Origin: Planctomycetota bacterium
Lineage (GTDB): Bacteria; Planctomycetota; Phycisphaerae; Sedimentisphaerales; UBA12454
DNA length: 37,510 bases
Reading direction: 5' to 3'
Assembly (NCBI GenBank): GCA_018828825.1
Contig: JAHJUV010000112.1
Span: 1-37,510 of the forward strand
The notes beneath the pieces are model-generated. The model saw only the letters and a list, made by a program, of their open reading frames with translations, was not told the origin of the DNA and did no database searches. The translations under genes and the position numbers were made by a program. Positions 23,781-30,636 of this stretch are shown piece after piece (the stretch's first letter is position 1; each line of letters opens with the position of its first letter).

Positions 23781-25307
23781 CTAAAGCTCTGAAATTTTTC
23801 GCCAGTTTCGCCCGTCTTTTTGGATGAGCGCATCGGCCTCGGCAAAACTCTCGCTTCCGGCCGGATAAAGAAAAGGCTCCGTATCCTGCTGTTGCCAGTT
23901 TTTAAGTATCTTATCAATTAGCCCCCAGGCGAGTTTTACATCGTCAATCCTCGTAAACAGAGTCTGGTCCCCAACCATACAATCGAGCAGCAGTCTTTCA
24001 TAAGCGTCCGGCGTATCTGTACCGAAAATTTCCGCGTAATTAAAATCCATCTCAAGCGTGCCGATGCACAGTTTTGGCCCCGGCCTTTTCGCCTCGAAGA
24101 AAAGACTCATGCCTTCCTTCGGTTGGATTTTCATTACAAGGATATTGGCCGGCAGGTCTTCGATTCCTGCCGATTGAAACATTACGTGCGGCACTTTTTT
24201 AAAGGTTATAGCAATTTCCGTAACGCGTTTAGCAAGCCGTTTTCCCGTTCGCAGATAAAAAGGCACACCCTGCCATCTCCAGTTGTCCACGAAAAGCCTT
24301 GCGGCGATATACGTTTCAGTTTTAGAATCTTTTTCAACATCGGCCTCCTGCCGGTAGGCAATCGCATTCTTTCCATCAACACTTCCCGATGCGTATTGAC
24401 CTTTTACAATATCCTCGTTCCATGGCTCCAGACTAAAGGGTCGAATGCTTTGCAGAAGCTGCACTTTCTCGTTGCGGATATGCTCTGCGCCGAATGACGC
24501 CGGCGGCTCCATTGCAACCAGAGACAGCATACTAAACATGTGATTGACAAACATATCCCGAATCGCACCGCTCTTATCGTAATAGCCGCCTCGCGATTCG
24601 ATACCGATGGACTCAGCTATGGTTATCTGCACATTGTCGATGTAATTGCGGTTCCATATCGGCTCGAAAATCGAATTGGCAAAGCGGAACATTAGAATAT
24701 TCTGCACCGTTTCTTTGCCGAGATAGTGGTCTATCCGGTATATTTGCTCTTCGCCAAACCATTTACTCAGACAATCGTTAAGCTCCGTCGCACTGGCCAA
24801 ATCCCTACCGAAAGGTTTTTCAACAACCAGCCTGACAAAATCTTTGCCGTTTTTGTTAAGACCTGCTTGTCCCATGTTGGCCGCCACATCGGAATACAGT
24901 TTAGGCGGCAGCGAAAGATAAAAAATCCTGCCGAAATTTTTGCCCCCTTTTTTGTCCAGATTCTCGAGCCTTTTCTTGATATCGCCGTAAAAATTTTTGT
25001 CGTTGTAATCCCCGCTTACATAGTAGAAGCTGTTCAGGAAATCAGCCTTCTGTTTTGCCGGGATATCTTTTATTGCCTCAGCGGCTATTTTCCTGAAATC
25101 CTCATCGCTGAGTTTTTTTCTTCCGCATCCGAGGCAGAAAAAACCGTTCCCGAGCAGACCTCTTTTAAAGAGATTGCCGAGTGCAGGGATTAGCTTTCTT
25201 TTGGTCAAATCTCCAGAAGCGCCGAAAACGACAAGCCCGCACGCCGGCGCAGACGACTCAACACAAAGTATTTGCTCCTTCGCGACTGATGGACGGATTG
25301 GTTCCAT
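23781..25307 (-). CDS. zwf: glucose-6-phosphate 1-dehydrogenase
   Basis: 508 residues. First step of the oxidative pentose phosphate pathway, oxidising glucose-6-phosphate with NADP(+) or NAD(+). Seen: nucleotide-binding GASGDLTKRKL (29-39), VEKPFGRD (162-169), active-site RIDHYLGKETVQN (191-203), and YIDNVQITIAES. The N-terminus carries an extra ~20 residues before the Rossmann strand. It follows the Hrb-like gene by only 2 bp inside the oxygen-defence run, suggesting that it supplies the reduced nucleotide that drives O2 and peroxide reduction. Pairing of zwf with these genes is uncommon and makes metabolic sense. Confidence 0.95.
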   Translation of the reverse strand: MEPIRPSVAKEQILCVESSAPACGLVVFGASGDLTKRKLIPALGNLFKRGLLGNGFFCLGCGRKKLSDEDFRKIAAEAIKDIPAKQKADFLNSFYYVSGDYNDKNFYGDIKKRLENLDKKGGKNFGRIFYLSLPPKLYSDVAANMGQAGLNKNGKDFVRLVVEKPFGRDLASATELNDCLSKWFGEEQIYRIDHYLGKETVQNILMFRFANSIFEPIWNRNYIDNVQITIAESIGIESRGGYYDKSGAIRDMFVNHMFSMLSLVAMEPPASFGAEHIRNEKVQLLQSIRPFSLEPWNEDIVKGQYASGSVDGKNAIAYRQEADVEKDSKTETYIAARLFVDNWRWQGVPFYLRTGKRLAKRVTEIAITFKKVPHVMFQSAGIEDLPANILVMKIQPKEGMSLFFEAKRPGPKLCIGTLEMDFNYAEIFGTDTPDAYERLLLDCMVGDQTLFTRIDDVKLAWGLIDKILKNWQQQDTEPFLYPAGSESFAEADALIQKDGRNWRKISEL

Positions 25308-25309
25308 CT

Positions 25310-26044
25310 TTAATCTATTGCTTCAAATTCGTCTTTCGCTGCGCCGCATTCCGGACATACCCAGCTGTCTGGAATATCTTCGAAAGCGGTCCCCGGCTCA
25401 ACGCCGTTATCAGGGTCGCCTTTTGCAGGGTCGTAGATGTATCCGCACATAGTACATTTGTATTTTTTCATAGTTTTGTCTCCTTTTGAAATTACTGGTT
25501 TTTGTTGCTCTGTTCCTGACGATTTTTTCTGATATGTTGCCGCAGTTCTCGGCGTTCTTCCTTTCTTCACATCGCGATAGTAGTTGTAGGTCATTGCGAC
25601 CTTGCCGTTATTAAACTGCTCGCAGGCGACAACATTGCCTATAAACAGCGTATGGCTGCCGGCATCTATCGTATTGATAACTTTTACCTCGACAAAGCCG
25701 GTAGTATTTTCAAGAACTATCGGACAGCCGGTAACGCCTTTTTTGCATTTTGTTTGGCTGAATTTGTCGAAGCTTTTTCCCGACCGGAAGCCGAACATTC
25801 CTATGAATTTAATTGGTGCATCTTCGGCGAGAACGGACGCTGCGAAAACTCCGCTGCTGCTTATTAATTCGTGCGTCAGGTTTTCCTTACTGATGCTCAC
25901 AGCAATTACCGGCGGCTCAGGCGTAATCTGGAAAACGGTATTTGCGATACAGCCGTTCATAGCGTCAGCCTTGGCAGAGCTTACTATGTACATCCCATAG
26001 TTAAGCTGAAACAAAGCATCTAAATCCATTTTGCCGGCTTCCAT
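25310..26044 (-). CDS. flavin reductase-rubredoxin fusion (Hrb-like)
   Basis: 244 residues. N-terminal FMN-binding flavin-reductase domain (about 6-165: MDLDALFQLNYGMYIVSS, NTVFQITPEPPVIAVSI, GSHTLFIGNVV), a Lys/Ser/Thr linker, then a complete rubredoxin (about 192-244) with CTMCG and CPECG. The same arrangement is the high-molecular-weight rubredoxin of Moorella thermoacetica, an NADH oxidoreductase that reduces flavodiiron protein, encoded four genes upstream here as part of the same run. The true start may be ATG 26029 (MDLDALF, the usual Hrb start) rather than 26044. A good ribosome binding site inside the gene precedes the rubredoxin part (see 25471-25483). Confidence 0.9.
   Translation of the reverse strand: MEAGKMDLDALFQLNYGMYIVSSAKADAMNGCIANTVFQITPEPPVIAVSISKENLTHELISSSGVFAASVLAEDAPIKFIGMFGFRSGKSFDKFSQTKCKKGVTGCPIVLENTTGFVEVKVINTIDAGSHTLFIGNVVACEQFNNGKVAMTYNYYRDVKKGRTPRTAATYQKKSSGTEQQKPVISKGDKTMKKYKCTMCGYIYDPAKGDPDNGVEPGTAFEDIPDSWVCPECGAAKDEFEAID
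25471..25483 (-). promoter_or_regulatory. internal ribosome binding site for free rubredoxin in the Hrb-like gene
   Basis: On the minus strand AAAAGGAGA (GGAGA at 25479-25483) lies 7 bases before an in-frame ATG (25469-25471) that starts exactly at the rubredoxin domain, MKKYKCTMCGY. This would give a 53-residue free rubredoxin (25310-25471) besides the fusion protein. Spacing and sequence are better than those of the main start codon. Confidence 0.65.
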
Positions 26045-26053
26045 AATATCGAC

Positions 26054-26542
26054 CTATTTAAACTGCTCAAGGTGCTTTTGCAGCGTCACGATATGACCCA
26101 TTTCTTCTTTTATTATTTTATCTACTTTTTCCCTGGCTTGCGGCGAAACAAATTCTTTAAGGCCGAGATAATAGTTTATCGATGCCTTCTCAGCCTCGAT
26201 AGCGGTTTTTATAATCTGCACCGGTGTTTCATGACCGGTAAATTCCGCGTGCGGCGTCGATTTTCCTTCCCAGCCCGCACTTTTCGCCATTGCCTTTAAG
26301 TAATATATCATCTCGTTGTCCGGGTCAAAAACCGTTGCATCGTCGATTTGGTCCTCAAGATTTTTTCTCATCTCGGCAAAAGTTTTTTCATGATCATTTT
26401 CCATCTCCTCGAGCTGGAGAAAAAACTGCCGCATGGATTTATCCACGCAGACAGTTGCCGCATCGCGATAATATTTGGCGCCGTTGCGTTCAATCTGCTC
26501 GGCAATTTCGAAAATCTCAGAGGCCGTAAAACTTACTGTCAT
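26054..26542 (-). CDS. ferritin-like diiron protein (rubrerythrin erythrin domain, no rubredoxin)
   Basis: 162 residues, helical four-helix-bundle type. Carboxylate/His motifs: EIAEQIERNGAKYY (helix 1), EEMENDHEKTF (helix 2, ExxH-type), AIEAEKASINYY (helix 3) and EEMGHIVTL (helix 4, ExxH). The C-terminal rubredoxin domain of classic rubrerythrin is missing. Probable NADH- or rubredoxin-linked peroxidase or iron-handling protein. GGAGCAG precedes ATG 26542; it lies between desulfoferrodoxin and the Hrb-like gene in the PerR run. Confidence 0.88.
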   Translation of the reverse strand: MTVSFTASEIFEIAEQIERNGAKYYRDAATVCVDKSMRQFFLQLEEMENDHEKTFAEMRKNLEDQIDDATVFDPDNEMIYYLKAMAKSAGWEGKSTPHAEFTGHETPVQIIKTAIEAEKASINYYLGLKEFVSPQAREKVDKIIKEEMGHIVTLQKHLEQFK

Positions 26543-26578
26543 AATTCTGCTCCATAAATGTTAAATTCAATACCGTAT

Positions 26579-26953
26579 TTACGCTTTCCAAAGCCCGTGT
26601 ATATTGCAGTATTCTCTCACGCCTGCATTGGCCGCGTCAATCATAAAAGTCGCCTCCGGTTTTTGCCCTGGTGCCAGGAATTGCCTGTAAGTTTTTCCGT
26701 CCGCCAGCAGTTCTATCCATTCGATATAATGCTTCTCTTCCATAGGATGAGCGACCGAACCGACCTTGACCTTATACCCACCATCGATTTTTTCTACCAC
26801 CGGCACATGTTTTTCCTTTGCCGCGTCGGTGGTATTTTCAACCAGCAGTTTCATAGGCTCTCCGCAGCAGACTAATTCTCCGTCTCCGCCGTGAGTAACC
26901 TCAACGATATTTCCGCATAACATACATTTATAAATCTCAAGTTTCTTTGCCAT
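26579..26953 (-). CDS. dfx: desulfoferrodoxin (2Fe superoxide reductase)
   Basis: 124 residues. It reduces superoxide to peroxide without making O2. The N-terminal desulforedoxin knuckle binds iron through Cys10, Cys13, Cys29 and Cys30; the catalytic iron site has His49, His69, His75, Cys116 and His119, the same spacing as in Desulfovibrio desulfoferrodoxin. Length is normal. AAAGGA precedes ATG 26953, and the start overlaps the flavodiiron gene by 17 bp. Confidence 0.97.
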   Translation of the reverse strand: MAKKLEIYKCMLCGNIVEVTHGGDGELVCCGEPMKLLVENTTDAAKEKHVPVVEKIDGGYKVKVGSVAHPMEEKHYIEWIELLADGKTYRQFLAPGQKPEATFMIDAANAGVREYCNIHGLWKA

Positions 26954-28151
26954 GACTTATTCCTTTCCTGTTTACATATGCTTTATTATTTTTATGCCTC
27001 TTTGCTATTTCTTCAGCCAGATTGTCAAGCTTCTGAAAGTCCTCATCTTTCGGCTCGCCTTTTACAAGTATCGGCTCGAGAATTTCCGCCTTGCTGTTTG
27101 TAAGTATTCCTTTAAGCTGCTCAACCATTCTTCCGCCCCAGCCGAACGAGCCTATAACTGCCAGGTATTTTATTTTGGGCCGCAGCGCGTTTACCAGGAA
27201 CGCCGCGTATGCCGCCGCCGGATGAGCGCCGGTTAGCACCGTCGGGCTTGCCAAAACCACACCTGCCGCATCGACCAATTCAATCGCAAGCTTGCCGACA
27301 TCTCCGCCGATAAGGTTGAACTGCTCAACGCCGATGCCTTTTTCAATAAGTGTATTAACAAGATGTTCAACCATCTTTTTGGTACTGCCGTGCATTGAAA
27401 CGTACGCGACGATTACTTTATTTTCGACATCGTCGCTTATCCATTTCTTATATGCGTCAATAATAAATTTCGGCTCATCGTGCAGCGGCCCGTGACTGGG
27501 CGCGATGATTTTGATATCCAGATTTTTTATCTTTTCGAGATTTTTCTCAATCTGTCCCCTGAACGGCATCATTATTTCAGCATAATACCGCTTTGCCGAT
27601 TCGTAAACTTGCGGCTTGTCCTTAACAAAAACCTCGCTCGTGGCAAGATGTGAACCGAAAAAATCACAGGAAAACAATATCTTGTCTTCCATCAGGTACG
27701 TTGACATCGTTTCCGGCCAATGCACCCATGGCGTGAAAATAAACCTCAGCGTTTTATCGCCCAGCGATATTTCCTGCCCGTCTTCGATAACGATGAATTT
27801 ATTTTCATCGATTCCCATCAGGCCTATCAGCATATTTTTACATTTTTCGTTGGTGACGACTTTCGCTTCCGGATAAATTCTTAACATTGCCGGTATCGAG
27901 CCGGAATGGTCCTGCTCTGCGTGGTTTGCTATGACAAAATCTATTTTCTGGATACCGGCCCCGACAAGATTTGTTATAAGTATATCTGTTTTTGCCGGGT
28001 CTGCTGTGTCTATCAGGGCAGTTTTCACAGTGCCTTTGACGATATAGGAATTGTAGCTTGTGCCGTCCGGCAGAGGTATAAGCTCATCGAACAGTCTCCT
28101 GTCCCAGTCTATTGCTCCGACCTCGAATATATTTTGCCCAATCTGTCGCAT
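26937..28151 (-). CDS. fprA: flavodiiron protein (A-type, O2/NO reductase)
   Basis: 404 residues from ATG 28151, with GGAGG 5 bases upstream (the frame extends further but that part is not needed). N-terminal metallo-beta-lactamase-type diiron domain with ligand motif HAEQDHSG (His77, Glu79, Asp81, His82), CDFFGSH and PSHGPLHDE; C-terminal flavodoxin domain from about 255 (VIVAYVSMHGSTKKM). No extra rubredoxin or flavin-reductase domain, so class A. It reduces O2 to water (or NO to N2O) with electrons from rubredoxin; the Hrb-like protein downstream is the likely donor. Central gene of the PerR run. Confidence 0.96.
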   Translation of the reverse strand: MRQIGQNIFEVGAIDWDRRLFDELIPLPDGTSYNSYIVKGTVKTALIDTADPAKTDILITNLVGAGIQKIDFVIANHAEQDHSGSIPAMLRIYPEAKVVTNEKCKNMLIGLMGIDENKFIVIEDGQEISLGDKTLRFIFTPWVHWPETMSTYLMEDKILFSCDFFGSHLATSEVFVKDKPQVYESAKRYYAEIMMPFRGQIEKNLEKIKNLDIKIIAPSHGPLHDEPKFIIDAYKKWISDDVENKVIVAYVSMHGSTKKMVEHLVNTLIEKGIGVEQFNLIGGDVGKLAIELVDAAGVVLASPTVLTGAHPAAAYAAFLVNALRPKIKYLAVIGSFGWGGRMVEQLKGILTNSKAEILEPILVKGEPKDEDFQKLDNLAEEIAKRHKNNKAYVNRKGISHGKET

Positions 28152-28191
28152 AAATGCCTCCGTTATAGACTTTTTGCACCTCAATTCTTTT

Positions 28192-28764
28192 TTAGAAATT
28201 TGCCGCTTCTATTTCCGAATATGCCGTCGGATGAGCACAGGCCGGACATTTATCAAGAGCTTCGGTCCCTTCGTGAACATATCCGCAATTTCTACAGACC
28301 CAGCGGACGGGTTTTTCACGTTTGAATACTCTGCCTTTTTCGATGTTGACCGCAAGTGCAAGATACCTGTCGCGATGCCGTTCTTCCGCAACCGCGATAC
28401 TCCGGAAAACATCTGCGATTTCCTTAAACCCTTCTTTTTCCGCAACCGCAGCAAATTCAGGATACATCTCTGTCGTTTCGTAGTTTTCACCTTCCGCCGC
28501 TGCTTTTAAGTTCTCAATGGTTGTTCCGATTACACCTGCCGGAAAGGTAGCCTGAATTTCAACCTCCCCGCCCCCAAGAAACTTAAACTCTCTTTTTGCG
28601 TGTTCCTTTTCCTGTTCAGCTGTCTCGGTAAAAATTGCCGCTATCTGCTCGAACCCTTCTTTCTTTGCCGCTGAAGCAAAGTATGTGTATCTGTTTCTTG
28701 CCTGCGATTCCCCGGCAAACGCGGTAAGCAGCTTCTTTTCTGTCTGACTGCCCTTTAAGTTCAT
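28192..28764 (-). CDS. rbr: rubrerythrin
   Basis: 190 residues, the classic form: N-terminal diiron four-helix bundle (MNLKGSQTEKKLLTAFAGES, EKEHAKREF, TEMYPEFAAVAEKEGF, AVAEERHRDRY) and C-terminal rubredoxin-like domain with VCRNCGYVHEG and CPACAHP. It reduces hydrogen peroxide with electrons from reduced rubredoxin and NAD(P)H-linked reductases. GGAGG precedes ATG 28764. It lies between perR and the flavodiiron gene, as in many strict anaerobes. Confidence 0.96.
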   Translation of the reverse strand: MNLKGSQTEKKLLTAFAGESQARNRYTYFASAAKKEGFEQIAAIFTETAEQEKEHAKREFKFLGGGEVEIQATFPAGVIGTTIENLKAAAEGENYETTEMYPEFAAVAEKEGFKEIADVFRSIAVAEERHRDRYLALAVNIEKGRVFKREKPVRWVCRNCGYVHEGTEALDKCPACAHPTAYSEIEAANF

Positions 28765-28781
28765 AGTATTACCTCCGTAGA

Positions 28782-29237
28782 TTAATTTGATTGGATTTTA
28801 TTCTCTTTTTCAAGGCACGATTGGCACAACCCCTCGATGTAAACCGTAGCCCTCAAAACCTTGAACTTGTGCCTTAGTTCTTCCGGCACTTCGATATTTT
28901 CAAAGGCATTATGCTTAAAGTCAAAAATTTTCTTACATTTTACGCACTTAAAATGCTGGTGGTTCTCAAGATTTCCGTCGAATCGCCTTACATCGCCGCT
29001 GCCCTCGACCACAAACGCCGCCCCGATAAGGCTTAATGTATTCAGTGTCCTGTTGACGGTATCCAGCGAAATATTAGGCAGATTTTTTTTAACCTTTGCA
29101 TAAACCGTCTCGGCAGAAGGGTGGTCGCCAGATGCCAGCAGGGCCTTATAAACCTCAACCCGCTGCGGGGTTATCTTCAACTGCTTGTCCCGGCAGAGGT
29201 TATAAAGAATTTCAATTTTATTGCCTAAATTCTTCAA
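28782..29237 (-). CDS. perR: PerR-type peroxide-sensing Fur family repressor
   Basis: 151 residues. Winged-helix DNA-binding part (QLKITPQRVEVYKALLASGDHPSAETVY, LDTVNRTL). The regulatory-metal ligands of B. subtilis PerR (H37, D85, H91, H93, D104) correspond, each shifted by +2, to His39, Asp87, His93, His95 and Asp106 here, and the structural zinc cysteines (96, 99, 136, 139) to Cys98, Cys101, Cys138 and Cys141. Asp rather than Asn/Glu at position 87 marks PerR within the Fur family. The only plausible start is TTG 29237, with AAGG 10 bases upstream. First gene of the oxygen-defence run, behind a consensus promoter overlapped by a palindrome, so it is probably autoregulated. Confidence 0.92.
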   Translation of the reverse strand: MKNLGNKIEILYNLCRDKQLKITPQRVEVYKALLASGDHPSAETVYAKVKKNLPNISLDTVNRTLNTLSLIGAAFVVEGSGDVRRFDGNLENHQHFKCVKCKKIFDFKHNAFENIEVPEELRHKFKVLRATVYIEGLCQSCLEKENKIQSN

Positions 29238-29310
29238 AATATACCAACCTTGTTAATTTAGATAACCTTTTAATACACAATTAGTTATAAACAATGAACA
29301 AAATAGTAGA

Positions 29311-29328
29311 AATAACTATATAGTAATT
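29311..29328 (-). promoter_or_regulatory. 18-bp near-palindrome over the perR -10 box (candidate PerR operator)
   Basis: AATTACTATATAGTTATT on the minus strand matches its own reverse complement at 16 of 18 positions and contains the -10 hexamer. Fur-family operators are AT-rich palindromes; the sequence is not a copy of the B. subtilis PerR box but has the expected position for an autorepressor. Confidence 0.5.
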
Positions 29329-29343
29329 AAAACTATTTGTCAA
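29315..29343 (-). promoter_or_regulatory. consensus promoter of the perR oxygen-defence run
   Basis: Minus strand TTGACA (29338-29343), exactly 17 bp, TATAGT (29315-29320). Start point near 29308 gives a 70-base leader to TTG 29237. The strongest promoter match in the window. The rest of the 29238-29510 gap is AT-rich with no other feature recognised. Confidence 0.7.
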
Positions 29344-29510
29344 AAGGTTTTTTAAAAAATATTTTGAATTTTTTTATTAACCAAAAACAGAAAAAATTAT
29401 GGGACTAAACCCGATAGCGACCGTTTCTATAAGCCCAAAAATGAATTCCTGGTTAAATCGCCTCGTTTTTAAGTCGAAAGAGCATATAGGCCAAAAGCTT
29501 ACGAGTAGTT

Positions 29511-30095
29511 ATGAACAATAACAATAAACGAAAAGACATATTTACAACGGGCCAGGTCGCCCAGATTTGTAAGGTTGCTCCGCGTACGGTAACCAAGTGG
29601 TTCGACACCGGCCAGTTGAAGGGCTATCGAATCCCCGGCGGAAGGGATAGGAGAATTCCCGCTGCTGAGCTCCTTCGTTTTATGAAAACTAACAATATGC
29701 CCACCGACCAGATTGAGCACGACAAAATCAGAATCCTCATTATTGACAGCGATTGGCAGTTGGCAAATTCATTGGCTGAAGTCTTAAGGAAAAATCCTTC
29801 GTTTGGCGTTGAGACTGCAAATAGCAGTTTTGATGCAGGCCTTATCGCTCAAAAATTTGAGCCGCACGTAATCTTAATTAATTTGAAAGCCGCCGATATC
29901 GATGCAGACCTTATTTGCGGCAATATCAGAAAAACTCCTGAACTGACTGTCACAAAAGTAGTTGCTCTCGCCGAGGGATTAAAACCTAATGAAACCGGGG
30001 CCATTTTGAACAAAGGCTACGATTACTGCCTCACGGACACTTCTGACATAGCAGAAATTGGCCGTACCATCAACCGGGCAACGTCTATCATTTAA
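29511..30095 (+). CDS. helix-turn-helix protein with degenerate receiver domain
   Basis: 194 residues, divergent from perR. N-terminal excisionase/MerR-like DNA-binding domain (about 8-60: FTTGQVAQICKVAPRTVTKWFDTGQLKGYRIPGG), linker, then a receiver-like fold (about 72-190: ILIIDSDWQLANSLAEVLRK, HVILINLKAAD, KVVALAEGLKP). In the receiver the acidic pair is partly kept (IIDSD), but the phospho-acceptor aspartate is Asn (LINLK) and the conserved Thr/Ser strand reads VVALAEG, so phosphorylation is unlikely. Such HTH plus pseudo-receiver proteins are known in planctomycetes, but I cannot name a family. It may regulate itself, the PerR run or its downstream neighbour. Confidence 0.75.
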   Translation: MNNNNKRKDIFTTGQVAQICKVAPRTVTKWFDTGQLKGYRIPGGRDRRIPAAELLRFMKTNNMPTDQIEHDKIRILIIDSDWQLANSLAEVLRKNPSFGVETANSSFDAGLIAQKFEPHVILINLKAADIDADLICGNIRKTPELTVTKVVALAEGLKPNETGAILNKGYDYCLTDTSDIAEIGRTINRATSII

Positions 30096-30185
30096 AATTC
30101 CGCTGGCAAAACAAATTCTCATTTTTATCTGTATTTTTCCATTTTTGTTTTTTATATTTAGATATTGTTTATACAGGAGGCTGTT

Positions 30186-30629
30186 ATGGAATATGCTGTT
30201 GGCTCACCCGGCCGGATAATCGCCGCAAGGCTCTTCGAGGGCGAAAATCTTTATGACTCCATCGAATCAATCGCCGAAAAGGAACAGATAAAATCAGCCG
30301 CCGTCCTGATAACCGGCGGAATCAGAAAAGCCGATGTCGTCGTCGGACCAAAATCAGAAACGCCTAAGATTGAACCGGATTTTTTCAGTTTCACAGGCCC
30401 CGGCGAAGTCCTCGGCGTCGGAACACTTTACTGTGATGACGAAGACAAGCCAAAATTACATCTCCACGCAGGGCTCGGAAGGGCGGACACTCATATTGTC
30501 GGCTGCCCGCGGGGCGGCGCAAGTATTTTCTTGATTCTTGAAGTTACTATTATTGAAATTACCGGAATTGACGCCAAAAGACAACTCGACCCTGCTCTCG
30601 GCCTTAAACTTCTTAGAATTAAAAGTTGA
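30186..30629 (+). CDS. PPC (DUF296) domain protein
   Basis: 147 residues from ATG 30186, with a perfect AGGAGG 6 bases upstream (the longer frame from a TTG at 30165 is not preferred). Single PPC/DUF296 domain: RIIAARLFEGENLYDSIESI, VLITGGIRKADVVV, LHLHAGLGRADTHIVGCPRGG. In bacteria and archaea these form trimers and are annotated as DNA-binding or metal-binding proteins; the role is not settled. It follows the HTH/pseudo-receiver gene by 90 bp and may be co-transcribed with it. It converges with the PD40 gene 7 bp away. Confidence 0.82.
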   Translation: MEYAVGSPGRIIAARLFEGENLYDSIESIAEKEQIKSAAVLITGGIRKADVVVGPKSETPKIEPDFFSFTGPGEVLGVGTLYCDDEDKPKLHLHAGLGRADTHIVGCPRGGASIFLILEVTIIEITGIDAKRQLDPALGLKLLRIKS

Positions 30630-30636
30630 AATTCGT

